From: Bacteroidota bacterium
GTDB lineage: Bacteria > Bacteroidota > Bacteroidia > AKYH767-A > 2013-40CM-41-45
Length of the DNA: 64,000 nt
Direction of reading: 5' to 3'
NCBI GenBank assembly: GCA_016720655.1
Contig: JADKKE010000011.1
Location: 1 to 64,000, forward strand
The notes beneath the pieces are model-generated. The model searched no databases, had not been told where the DNA came from, and saw nothing but the letters and a program-made list of their open reading frames with translations. Shown here one piece after another: positions 35,483-43,863 of the stretch; the stretch's first letter is position 1; each line of letters begins with the position of its first letter. The position numbers and the translations under genes were made by a program.

Positions 35483-37318
35483 ATGCAAAGCAAGGACTGT
35501 CGTAAAAGTAAATATTCCATATACATTATATTCGTATTTCTGATCACTTGTTTCTTCTACAATGGGGAGAATCGCAGAGATCAGATCATGAGCGATGTAA
35601 TTTCGTATTACGGATATTTACCCGCAATGTTTATTTATCACGATGTTTCTCTTTCATTTATTGATGCCGATCGTGAAGCTTTCAAAGATCAGTACTGGCC
35701 CGAAACAACACCGGAAGGCAAACATGTACTAAAAACAACAATGGGTCTTGGTATATTGTATATGCCCTTTTTCTTTTTGGCACATGTGTATGCAAAATTT
35801 TCACATTATGCGGCAGATGGATTTTCAAGGCCTTATCACACAGCATTGGTCATAAGTTGTTTTTTTTATTTAATGATTGGGTTATGGTATTTGCGTAAAT
35901 TATTGCTTCGGTACTTTACAGATAACATTACTGCGTTAACTCTGCTTGGTGTATATTTTGGTACAAACCTGGTTTGGTATTCTACACGTGAGGCTGCCAT
36001 GTCGCATGCATTTCTATTTTCTATTATAAGTATTTATTTATACTTCACAGTGTTGTGGCATGAAAAACCAGACTGGAAAAACACTATTGTTGTTGGTGTA
36101 TTGATCGGCTTGGCAATTCTGATTCGGCCGACAATGGCCATCCTTTCATTGCCCTTCCTCTTCTTTAATGTGAGTTCGTGGAAAACATTTACAGATAAAA
36201 TAATACTTTTTCTGAAGAATTGGCCACTGATTTTACTGATGATTTTGTGCATTCTACTTTGTACTGTACCACAATTAATTTACTGGCATGCTGTCACGGG
36301 TCATTGGGTATATTATTCCTATACTGCTGAACGATTCTTTTTTAGTGATCCGCATGTACTTGACGGACTCTTCAGTTATAGAAAAGGCTGGTTGTTGTAT
36401 ACACCAATTATGTTTTTTTCAATTTTCGGAATTCTTCTTTTTCGCCCGATTGTTCGTCAATTCAACATCGGAATATTTCTGACTCTTGGGATTTGCATCT
36501 ATGTATTTTTTAGCTGGTGGTCCTGGTGGTATGGCGGATCTTTTGGACAACGTCCGATGGTAGATTTATACGGATTGTTAGCCATCCCTTTTGCTTCCTG
36601 TCTGGATTGGATCAAGAATAAAAAAGTCATCAAATGGATTTCTGTTCCTGTACTATTATGCTTTGTTGCCTTGAACTTATTTCAAAACTGGCAATTCAGT
36701 AAAGGATTGATTTCTATGGATGGAATGACTAAGAAATTATATTTCATGGGATTTTTCAGCACAGAAGCCCAAGGTGAATGGTGGGCGAATATGGAACGGC
36801 CCGATTACGACAGAGCAAGAGCCGGTCTGCCTTATAATTTACCACCGACCCTACCGGGTAGAGCTTATTTCTACCTTCAGGATTTCGAAATGGAACCACA
36901 TGACATTCCCGGGATCACTTCTGAAATGAAAAAAGACGGGATTTATTCCTACCAGCTTAGTAAGGACAATCCATTTACTTATCCATATACATTTTCAATG
37001 CAGGATCTAAATTCAAAATGGGCGGATAGTGTTTTTGTGACCGCTGACATTTTCTGCCAGGAACAACTCAATCCCGGTGATTTACTTTTTGCATTCTCTT
37101 CTGAAAACGATTCTGGAGTCACTGCTTATGTTTCTGAGGATGTAGTTAAAACTACTGCTGTTCCTGTGAACAGTTGGCAGAAAATTCATGGCGAAGTAAA
37201 ATACTTTTACCGTCCGCATGAAGAAAAAGGAAAGATGTATTTTTGGTACAAAGGAATGAAAACACTTTATATCGATAATATACACATCGAGTTTAAGAGG
37301 GTCGTTGTTGTAAAGTGA
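35483..37318 (+). CDS. GT-C membrane glycosyltransferase-like protein, paralogue 1
   Basis: 611-residue protein with about 11 transmembrane helices and a soluble C-terminal part from about residue 440. The first loop has YNGENRRDQIMSDVISYYGYLPAMFIYHD, with acidic residues where GT-C enzymes bind the metal or donor. Shared landmarks with the protein at 59035 are YWH/YWY before a short loop, LNVLFS/LDGLFSYRK, LLVYTPLW/LLYTPIMF, and WWSWWYGGSFGQR against WAAWWNGGSFGMR. The C-terminal domain ends MYFWYKGMKTLYIDNIHIEF, a jelly-roll-like edge. It likely transfers a sugar from a lipid carrier outside the inner membrane. A TTG at 35474 is a less likely start. Confidence 0.75.
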   Translation: MQSKDCRKSKYSIYIIFVFLITCFFYNGENRRDQIMSDVISYYGYLPAMFIYHDVSLSFIDADREAFKDQYWPETTPEGKHVLKTTMGLGILYMPFFFLAHVYAKFSHYAADGFSRPYHTALVISCFFYLMIGLWYLRKLLLRYFTDNITALTLLGVYFGTNLVWYSTREAAMSHAFLFSIISIYLYFTVLWHEKPDWKNTIVVGVLIGLAILIRPTMAILSLPFLFFNVSSWKTFTDKIILFLKNWPLILLMILCILLCTVPQLIYWHAVTGHWVYYSYTAERFFFSDPHVLDGLFSYRKGWLLYTPIMFFSIFGILLFRPIVRQFNIGIFLTLGICIYVFFSWWSWWYGGSFGQRPMVDLYGLLAIPFASCLDWIKNKKVIKWISVPVLLCFVALNLFQNWQFSKGLISMDGMTKKLYFMGFFSTEAQGEWWANMERPDYDRARAGLPYNLPPTLPGRAYFYLQDFEMEPHDIPGITSEMKKDGIYSYQLSKDNPFTYPYTFSMQDLNSKWADSVFVTADIFCQEQLNPGDLLFAFSSENDSGVTAYVSEDVVKTTAVPVNSWQKIHGEVKYFYRPHEEKGKMYFWYKGMKTLYIDNIHIEFKRVVVVK

Positions 37319-37319
37319 C

Positions 37320-37337
37320 GGGGGACGGGGGACGCAA
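37320..37337. repeat. Heptanucleotide repeat K (GGGGGAC)
   Basis: Two GGGGGAC units and a degenerate third, GCAAAAT-like, directly after the TGA of the GT-C gene; the stop codon's GA is itself followed by C in unit phase. The complement GTCCCCC is the unit of repeats G and I. Confidence 0.75.
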
Positions 37338-37414
37338 AATTCCAATTGATCAGCAACAATTTCCCACCCGAATTTTTCTGCGAAACAAAAATTTCGTGTG
37401 CCTGCTTCTATTGA

Positions 37415-37867
37415 TCAAACACCAAATTGAGCAAGATGATGATTGAGGTGTTTGTAGAACATATTGTTCCATTCCGTCTTGTTCAATTTCCCAAAGGAGT
37501 GCGATACTTTTCCATCGAATTCTGATTCACCCAATTGTTGTGTCTTGTTTATATAATCCACCAATCTCTTTTTTTCAATTTCAAAATTTCTCTCTTCCTT
37601 TATTAGAAACTGAGGTGCTGTTGGATTGTTTTTTTTGTACCCCTTTTCCCCAACAACTGAAGATTTCACCAATAGCTTTAATACCAATTTCATGAATGCA
37701 TTCGGTTTTTGATGTTTATCTTCATAAATCAACTCATAGGTTACGTTGCAATGCGCCAGCATCTGGGACACATTCATTTTACCCCAAAGCGCTTTCGTTT
37801 CAGGATTCAATTTATTGATTCTATCAATTACTTCGACAGCATCCGATTGTTTAAACACGTTTTTCAT
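37415..37867 (-). CDS. DUF1569 protein (DinB-like helical bundle)
   Basis: 150-residue protein MKNVFKQSDAVEVIDRINKL with GKMNVSQMLAHCNVTYELIYEDKH, FLIKEERNFEIEKKRLVDYI and a C-terminal NNMFYKHLNHHLAQFGV. The pattern H-x-C near residue 40 plus NHHLAQFG at the end matches the DUF1569 branch of the DinB/YfiT four-helix metal-binding superfamily, which includes thiol-dependent transferases. The histidines in the last helix are the likely metal ligands. The COQ7-like gene lies 22 bases upstream on the same strand, suggesting an operon. Confidence 0.85.
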   Translation of the reverse strand: MKNVFKQSDAVEVIDRINKLNPETKALWGKMNVSQMLAHCNVTYELIYEDKHQKPNAFMKLVLKLLVKSSVVGEKGYKKNNPTAPQFLIKEERNFEIEKKRLVDYINKTQQLGESEFDGKVSHSFGKLNKTEWNNMFYKHLNHHLAQFGV

Positions 37868-37889
37868 TTCAAATTGATTTTATAAAGAA

Positions 37890-38453
37890 CTATTTCTTAC
37901 AATACGATTTCGATGCTTCTACCGGGAGTTTATTTTCAATGTCAACATCATTCAGGCTTTTACTTCCACCCCATGAAAATATTCTTTCAAATAGTGGTAA
38001 TAGTCTGGATGACTTTATTCGCTCGTAAAAATATACTTCGTGTTCCTTTTCTTTAATCCCCATTTCATATAAAACTTTATCATGCTCTTTAATTTCAAGT
38101 TGATCAAAGTAGTGCATCATTCGAAAATACTCGCAAACATTACCACTTTCCAAACGGCCTGCAAAATAATAAGGCATAAACCAACCTATAACATAACAGC
38201 TATAGGAAATAATTTTACCGATTAAATGAAAACGTAACTCATAATATTTCGAAACAGGAATACCGTATTTGCTCATAATGGCCAATACTTCTTTTCGATG
38301 ATTCCACTCATCCATTTCAATTTGATGAATCGCTTTCTTCTCAAGAATATTCTTTACGGAACCTGCATGTCCCTGATATGCAAACGCAGCGGCCTTTTCT
38401 GCAGAGTATGCTCTTTGGAGCAGATCAACTAATTTCGGGTGATTTAATTTCAT
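37890..38453 (-). CDS. COQ7-like ferritin-fold protein
   Basis: 187-residue four-helix-bundle protein. It carries the di-iron ligand pattern: E18 in YSAEKAAAFAYQGH, EMDEWNH in the second helix, then EYFRMMHYFDQLEIKEHDKV and KEKEHEVYFYERI. This resembles demethoxyubiquinone hydroxylase (COQ7) and related ferritin-like proteins. A hydrophobic patch (IISYSCYVIGWFMPYYFAG) may touch the membrane. Bacteroidota usually make menaquinone rather than ubiquinone, so a literal COQ7 role is doubtful; a different hydroxylation or an oxygen or metal role is possible. Confidence 0.8.
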   Translation of the reverse strand: MKLNHPKLVDLLQRAYSAEKAAAFAYQGHAGSVKNILEKKAIHQIEMDEWNHRKEVLAIMSKYGIPVSKYYELRFHLIGKIISYSCYVIGWFMPYYFAGRLESGNVCEYFRMMHYFDQLEIKEHDKVLYEMGIKEKEHEVYFYERIKSSRLLPLFERIFSWGGSKSLNDVDIENKLPVEASKSYCKK

Positions 38454-38656
38454 TGAAATTGAATCGAGGTTTTAAGAATCAAAAGAGCCGGTGCTTTGAA
38501 AATATATTTCGAGGAAAAAGCGAAAGCACCTTTTTTACAATATGAATACAAAGGTATTAAAATTAAAAGAAACCTGATTTAGGCTTTCCCAACAAATTGA
38601 GATTTACCATGAATGATTACAACCTACTCATCCAATTTTCATTTGATTAATTCAGA
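38454..38656. other. Spacer between COQ7-like and SRPBCC genes
   Basis: About 200 AT-rich bases without a recognisable gene, repeat or terminator. Confidence 0.4.
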
Positions 38657-39097
38657 TTACGACATCTTGTCCGCTTCAAGATAATCCTTCAATGAAACAT
38701 TAAGAATATGATTCCATCCCTCACGGAAATTTTCAATTGCAAAATCCGGGTTCGCTTTTGGAAATGTTTCAATTCCGGAATGAGTCAATCTCACCTCGGT
38801 TTTATTCCCCTGTTCATTCAATTCAAATGAAACATAGGAAATACCAGCATATCCTTCGTACTGCCAACTGTACATCAATTTCCTCTCATTAACAACTTCT
38901 GTCACTTCACATACATGAAGATATTGAATCCCCTCTTCGGGTCCGCCCACAAACTGAAACGCAAACCCAATTTCCGCTTTAAAATCAGCTAGATTAAGAT
39001 ACCACTGTTTCATTTCATTTTTGTCAGTGATTGCTTTCCAAACTTTTGAAACCGGCGCATCCAATGTTCTCTCTAGAATGATTGGTTCTGTTTTCAT
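38657..39097 (-). CDS. SRPBCC (AHSA1-like) protein
   Basis: 146-residue protein of the START/Bet v1-like superfamily, AHSA1 branch. Family marks are ILERTLDAPVSKVWKAITD at the start, MKQWYLNLADFKAEIGFAFQF, SWQYEGYAGISYVSFELNEQ, TEVRLTHSGIETF and FREGWNHILNVSLKDYLE at the end. These proteins have a hydrophobic pocket; ligands vary and are mostly unknown. No signal peptide, so cytoplasmic. The neighbours on the same strand include another START-like gene, but the spacers of 200-270 bases argue against a tight operon. Confidence 0.87.
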   Translation of the reverse strand: MKTEPIILERTLDAPVSKVWKAITDKNEMKQWYLNLADFKAEIGFAFQFVGGPEEGIQYLHVCEVTEVVNERKLMYSWQYEGYAGISYVSFELNEQGNKTEVRLTHSGIETFPKANPDFAIENFREGWNHILNVSLKDYLEADKMS

Positions 39098-39366
39098 ACT
39101 CTTATTAATTTATTACTTTTTAGTTGCATGAATTCTCATTTGATTTTCTGAGTTTGAATCCAATCAATGCAATTTAAGCGTCTTCCTCTTTACATTTTGT
39201 TGGATCAAAAAAGCAAGTTCAAGAACTAGTTGAAAGGGATTTCATTTTGTTTGGGTTTTCCTGGCTCGTGGACTCCCATCTGTTCATTCGCAAATAAAAT
39301 TATAATATTTCGGGAAATGTACTACTTCCGAATTAGAAACTGTGCGAAAGTGTACTCACCTCCAAT
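39098..39366. other. Spacer between SRPBCC and START genes
   Basis: About 270 bases with no gene, repeat or hairpin that I can support. Confidence 0.4.
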
Positions 39367-39963
39367 TTAATCTTTTAATATTCTTCCCAGATTGCTAAAC
39401 GTTTCAAATGGTCCATTGGCGGCAAACATATTGGCAACCCATGCCGGAATACTTCCACCGGGATCTAATTCCAGCAAATACTCAATTGAGATGGTTTTCT
39501 CCGTTGGCATTCTTACCTTCCAATGTGCTGAATAATGTGCAATTGCTTCGGCTCCATCTGTGGGAACAAAATCCGTTTCAGTATGGCCGGTTATAGTTAT
39601 AAACTCCGGAATACTATCAGTATTTATCTCAACATGAATTCGACCTTCACGATTCGACATCGGCCAGGGCAAGAGCGTCTCCGTAAAATAGACGTATTCG
39701 AGGTCTGAAATTCTATGAACCAGGCTGCAATTTTTGGCATGATAAATCCACGTGGTAAAACTCGAAACATCCGTTAGTATTTTGATCAGCTTATCGAAAT
39801 TACCCGGAAGTATACATTCAACCCGAATAGCCTTATAGATTGAATTGGGCACCGGAGAAGAAAATACTTTTATATCATCCTGGTCCTTCTCCAATTTCCA
39901 TGTGTATTGTGCTGAAGATAAGCATGGAAGAAAAAAAAAGGCGATATACAAACAAATTCTCAT
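39367..39963 (-). CDS. Exported START domain protein
   Basis: 198-residue protein with a signal peptide (MRICLYIAFFFLPCLSSAQ) and a START-like lipid-binding fold: WKLEKDQDDIKVFSSPVPNSIYKAIRVEC, FDKLIKILTDVSSFTTWIYHAKNCSLV, DLEYVYFTETLLPWPMSNREG and ISIEYLLELDPGGSIPAWVANMFAANGPFETFSNLGRIL. The end is the typical START closing helix. Exported START proteins of Bacteroidota may bind lipids or sterol-like compounds in the periplasm; no ligand can be named. ATG 39978 is a possible alternative start. Confidence 0.83.
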   Translation of the reverse strand: MRICLYIAFFFLPCLSSAQYTWKLEKDQDDIKVFSSPVPNSIYKAIRVECILPGNFDKLIKILTDVSSFTTWIYHAKNCSLVHRISDLEYVYFTETLLPWPMSNREGRIHVEINTDSIPEFITITGHTETDFVPTDGAEAIAHYSAHWKVRMPTEKTISIEYLLELDPGGSIPAWVANMFAANGPFETFSNLGRILKD

Positions 39964-40320
39964 TATCCGGCCATCCATTTAATTTGGCAATGCAAACTTA
40001 AGATTGCCCTTCATATAAACAAATGATCCTGACATATTTCAAGCCGGAATTTAAGATGCATAGTTTTTTATATAATGTCGAAAATGGTCAAAGACAAATT
40101 ATTTTATGGACATAAAACAAAATATTTTCGCTGATCCAGAGTAGTAATTTGAACACATTTAATCCACAAACCATGGCATCAATTCAAAATACAATTTAAA
40201 AAATAGCTATAAAAAAAGTGTGAATTGTGTAAACTATTAGTAAAATTATGTAACACAATTTTTTATTTAGTTCTGACCTTTGATCGAAGGTTGAATTAAC
40301 ACTATCCAAATCCCAAGACT
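39964..40320. other. AT-rich intergenic region
   Basis: Divergent spacer of about 357 bases between the START gene and the YdaT/H1-like gene. A TGACCTTTG at about 40276-40284 partly resembles the -7 element. There is no open frame of interest. Confidence 0.4.
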
Positions 40321-41130
40321 ATGCCCTGGACCAACAAGAAATTTCCGGAATCCATGAAGAAGTTGACTGCAGAAGTTAGAAACAAAGCTATTTCAATTGG
40401 AAATGCTTTACTAAAAGAAAACAAAAAAATGAAAGAAGGGATTGCAATCGCTACCGCAATCAAAAATGCAAAAGCATTTGTAGCAAAGAAAACTAAAAAG
40501 AAAAGCCCTCTGAAAAAACAGGTAAAAGCGACAGTAAAAAAGAAAATAAAAGTTGCTGTGAAAAAGAAATCCAAAGTTATTGCAGCGAAAAAATCCAAAC
40601 CTGTAAATTCTAAAAAGATAAAAAAATCAGCGTCAAAAAATGCCACAGGCTCGTTGATGATCAAATCAAAAAAAAGTACGGCAAAGAAAGTTAAAAACAA
40701 AGTGAGTAGTGAAAGTAAAACAAAACGCAACAAGTCAAAAGACAAGGTTCAAAATTTAAAAAAATCAGCTCCGGCAATTGCACCAAAGAAAAAATCAAAA
40801 AAGATTGCTTCGCTGAAATTCGCTGAGCCAACAAAAGAGCAGTTTTTAAAAACTCCTCCAGCAAAAAAAATAAATCCGACAATTGAAAATATTGATTTAA
40901 CGGTGTCGGAACCTACTGTTCCGGAAATAATTCTTCATGGCGAAGACCTGAATTTTATACCGGAAACGGGAGATGCTTCACCGCTTACACCGGTAGAAGA
41001 ACACCAAATCGAAAATATTTTCCACCACAAGGAAGAATTTGCAATGCATCAGGAAAACCAGAAAGTTAAAGAGGCAATGTCGTCCCGTAAAAACACAGCC
41101 CGACTCTTCCGGAAAAGAGGTAGAAGATAA
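40321..41130 (+). CDS. YdaT-like N-terminal domain with histone H1-like Lys-rich tail
   Basis: 269-residue basic protein. Residues 1-55 (MPWTNKKFPESMKKLTAEVR, then KAISIGNALLKENKKMKEGIAIATAIKNAKAF) match the short N-terminal domain of YdaT-like proteins (pattern MPW..xYP.S.KNL...VR.KAI.IANAL...). Residues 55-165 are Lys/Ala/Ser-rich repeats (KKTKKKSPLKKQVKATVKKK, SKKSTAKKVKNKV), as in bacterial histone H1-like DNA-binding tails. The C-terminal 100 residues are acidic-to-neutral (PTVPEIILHGEDLNFIPETGD) and end in a basic RLFRKRGRR. Nucleic-acid binding is inferred from charge only. A strong terminator follows. Confidence 0.75.
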   Translation: MPWTNKKFPESMKKLTAEVRNKAISIGNALLKENKKMKEGIAIATAIKNAKAFVAKKTKKKSPLKKQVKATVKKKIKVAVKKKSKVIAAKKSKPVNSKKIKKSASKNATGSLMIKSKKSTAKKVKNKVSSESKTKRNKSKDKVQNLKKSAPAIAPKKKSKKIASLKFAEPTKEQFLKTPPAKKINPTIENIDLTVSEPTVPEIILHGEDLNFIPETGDASPLTPVEEHQIENIFHHKEEFAMHQENQKVKEAMSSRKNTARLFRKRGRR

Positions 41131-41177
41131 CAGGAAATTAAAATGTGACGGAGCCTACTCCGGAACAAACTACTATT

Positions 41178-41219
41178 AAAAAGGCCCGGCAGGAAATTAG
41201 TTCCGACCGGGCCTTTTTT
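41178..41219. terminator. Bidirectional rho-independent terminator
   Basis: A 12-bp stem AAAAAGGCCCGG pairs with CCGGGCCTTTTT across a 17-base loop. It carries A and T runs on both sides, so it can serve both the plus-strand gene ending at 41130 and the minus-strand gene ending at 41232. Confidence 0.9.
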
Positions 41220-41231
41220 GCAATCAACAAT

Positions 41232-43580
41232 TTAATTCTGAATCATCAGTCGTTGTGCAATTGATCCACATCGTACGATGTAAATACCTGTACTGAATGA
41301 TTCGGTATTTAATGCCACGAATGATTTACCGGAACACGTATACACAAGCTGACCAACAGGATTGTATATTTCAAGTTCCTGTCCGGAACTATCATTCATG
41401 CGAATAAATACTTCAGCACTTGCAGGGTTTGGATATACGGTAATCGATGCTGTAGCTGTTTGAGTATCCGTAATTCCGGTATTCAAATTGTTGTTTGCAG
41501 CAAACGTTGGGGTCTGAATGACAAAACTTCCGGTTCCATTGGGGACACGGGCATACCCATAATCTGTTGTTTGCGCTCCAAAAACCACCTGATCTGCAAT
41601 CGCTCTGGAAGCATCCAACAGGTATATGTCTTCTCCGCTTCCTGACAACTTGAAGTTTGTGTGGAAGGACCCCTGACTACTGTCTTCATCAGCCCAGATA
41701 ATCAGATAATCATTCGCTGGAATGACAGTGTTCGCTGGGATTGTCCATTTGTCGACATTGTAATAATCATCTGTCAAATAATATCCACTGATGTCTACTG
41801 GTTGAGAGGAATTATTGTAAAGCTCGATCCAATCATCGTACTCACCTAAACTATCTGAAGCAGTTGTTGAATTCGATGCCATGACTTCATTTATCACAAC
41901 AGCGGTATTTGCAGAAGCAAGTGGTGCGGCAAAATAGATAAAGACATTGTGTTCTGCTCCTGCAGGCAGATAGGTAAGGGTTTTTGCCGTATTCGCAGAT
42001 GCAGCTTCAATATAATAGCGTACCCATTCACCGCTTTCTTGCCCGGGAATAGTTGCACCATAAATACCATCGCCGGCCAGGCTATCATTGTGATTGCCAT
42101 CATCGAACATCAAGACTTTCGTAAAGTTACCTACAATACCTACAGAATAATAAAGATTGACATGGTCAATTCCATTCGTGCTCGAAACACTGGCCTGTAC
42201 ATTTACATCCTGCATTGACAGCGGTTGATTCCAGGCAATCCCATTTGTAAAATAAGGAGCATCTGATATCTGAGGACCACTAACATTCACTTCAGAATTA
42301 TTCATCATATAATTCTTTCGTGTAAGAAGAAAATCTTTGACTTCTTCGACGCCGGTAGTAAATTGAGAGTAGGTATAGATTTTTTTACTGTCATTTTGCA
42401 CCATCGTATCAATTGCACTTTCATATTCATTAATGATTTGGTATGCAGAAGCTGTATCCAAATCTTCTTCAATCAAAGTGCGCATGTGTGCCAGGTAACG
42501 CTGACGCCATTCCGGTCTGGCGAGAATTTTATTCAGCAATGGATAATTCACATTTGTCTCATGGTAAAAAGGACTCCAGGAGGTTGCGAGATTTAATTCC
42601 AACGCACTATTTCCGTCGTATTCCTGAGGAGTAATTCGTCCTGTTTCTTTTTCATAGTACAAATAGTAATCCATCTTGCCTTTGTACACATAACTATCGT
42701 CATCACAAAATAAAATCTCACTGGCAAGAAACCAAAGAGTACGATCGATGTCAAGCACATTTGGTAACAAGGAATCCAAAGCCGCCGGTGTACTGTTATT
42801 CAAAACATCGCAAGTGTTTACGAGATCATCCCATGGATTTGGCTTCTCAGCTGATTTCAACTGATAATAGGGCTGAAAATCTGATGTATCCGCTCCGAGA
42901 TAATTGAGAGCAGCAGTACCATCACCCCAGCCTCCTCCCATTCCACCACCGGAACGGTCAGCTCTCCAATTGGTCCCATTATTCGTCATGAACCACTCCT
43001 TTAGAAAATCACTGTTCAATTGCTGCACCATTGGATACACTCCCCAGTTTCCACCATTGATGTATAATTTTACAAATGCAGATTTTGCAGTCGGAATATG
43101 TTTCTTGATTTGACGTTGATAAAATATTTCATGGATGAATGAAGGATCCTGAAAACAATTATTCAGATTGAGAATATTGTATCCCATTATATCCTGATTC
43201 GGGATGAATGAATCCATGGTAATGTTGAAGGATTTCTTTTGGGAATTTTGAACACCGGAATATGATGTTTGACCTTTAAATCGAACACCTACACTGTCGT
43301 ATACAATTCCATCAACTGTCATGGTTGCAGGAAGATCTATTTTACTCTGATAATTCTGGGTAAGCTGGGTCCAGTAATTGCTCTGTGAAAAATCCAAATA
43401 GATGTTTCGCATTGTACTCTGTTCAAAAAGCCCGGTATTCAATCGATCTCCTGTGAGCAACATTCTACCGTCAGGACTCAGATGCATCTCGTCAGGCAGA
43501 CTCTGTCCATACATTGTAGTTGAAAAAACGGTGCAAGTGGCCAAGGAAAGTTTCAGCGCTTGTTTTTGATAAAAATTCAT
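41232..43580 (-). CDS. CotH kinase family protein with lamin-tail and T9SS sorting domain
   Basis: 782-residue secreted protein. After a signal peptide (LKLSLATCTVFSTTMYGQ) comes a CotH domain, residues about 50-440: VRFKGQTSYSGVQNSQKKSF, FVKLYINGGNWGVYPMVQQL and RITPQEYDGNSALELN. CotH is a protein kinase of atypical fold in spore coats; secreted bacterial forms are uncharacterised. A lamin-tail domain (VVINEVMASNSTTASDSLG and DDWIELYNNSSQPVDISGYYL) spans about 560-670. The last 80 residues (ITVYPNPASAEVFIRM ... GIYIVRCGSIAQRLMIQ) are a type A T9SS sorting domain. A glycine-rich GGGMGGGWGDG loop lies in the kinase part. Confidence 0.9.
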   Translation of the reverse strand: MNFYQKQALKLSLATCTVFSTTMYGQSLPDEMHLSPDGRMLLTGDRLNTGLFEQSTMRNIYLDFSQSNYWTQLTQNYQSKIDLPATMTVDGIVYDSVGVRFKGQTSYSGVQNSQKKSFNITMDSFIPNQDIMGYNILNLNNCFQDPSFIHEIFYQRQIKKHIPTAKSAFVKLYINGGNWGVYPMVQQLNSDFLKEWFMTNNGTNWRADRSGGGMGGGWGDGTAALNYLGADTSDFQPYYQLKSAEKPNPWDDLVNTCDVLNNSTPAALDSLLPNVLDIDRTLWFLASEILFCDDDSYVYKGKMDYYLYYEKETGRITPQEYDGNSALELNLATSWSPFYHETNVNYPLLNKILARPEWRQRYLAHMRTLIEEDLDTASAYQIINEYESAIDTMVQNDSKKIYTYSQFTTGVEEVKDFLLTRKNYMMNNSEVNVSGPQISDAPYFTNGIAWNQPLSMQDVNVQASVSSTNGIDHVNLYYSVGIVGNFTKVLMFDDGNHNDSLAGDGIYGATIPGQESGEWVRYYIEAASANTAKTLTYLPAGAEHNVFIYFAAPLASANTAVVINEVMASNSTTASDSLGEYDDWIELYNNSSQPVDISGYYLTDDYYNVDKWTIPANTVIPANDYLIIWADEDSSQGSFHTNFKLSGSGEDIYLLDASRAIADQVVFGAQTTDYGYARVPNGTGSFVIQTPTFAANNNLNTGITDTQTATASITVYPNPASAEVFIRMNDSSGQELEIYNPVGQLVYTCSGKSFVALNTESFSTGIYIVRCGSIAQRLMIQN

Positions 43581-43863
43581 AGTTTATGCTTTTGAGAGCC
43601 TAAACATATAGCTTTTGTTAATTAAATGTGAATTAATGAGGTAAAAAATAGTCGGACAGCGGTAAATAAACTAAAAAGAGGTCATACCCTTGATTCCTTT
43701 CTTTCCTGTCAGGATATCAAAATACACGGATAAATGTTGACCTGTGGCCCTTGTCCGAAGATTATGAATTTTATAAAAAGTGTTTTTTTAGGAATAATCT
43801 GAAAGAACTATATTTTGAAATTTGTTCCTCAGAATGAAAAATTAAATCGAATCCGGATCTGAA
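43581..43863. other. Spacer between the two T9SS cargo genes
   Basis: About 283 AT-rich bases. It must hold the promoter of the CotH gene, but I cannot pick a convincing element. No gene is evident. Confidence 0.4.

Noticed and set aside
40302..40745. Phe-rich antisense frame opposite the lysine-rich gene
   Set aside because: Lys codons read as Phe on the other strand; no membrane-protein pattern beyond that.
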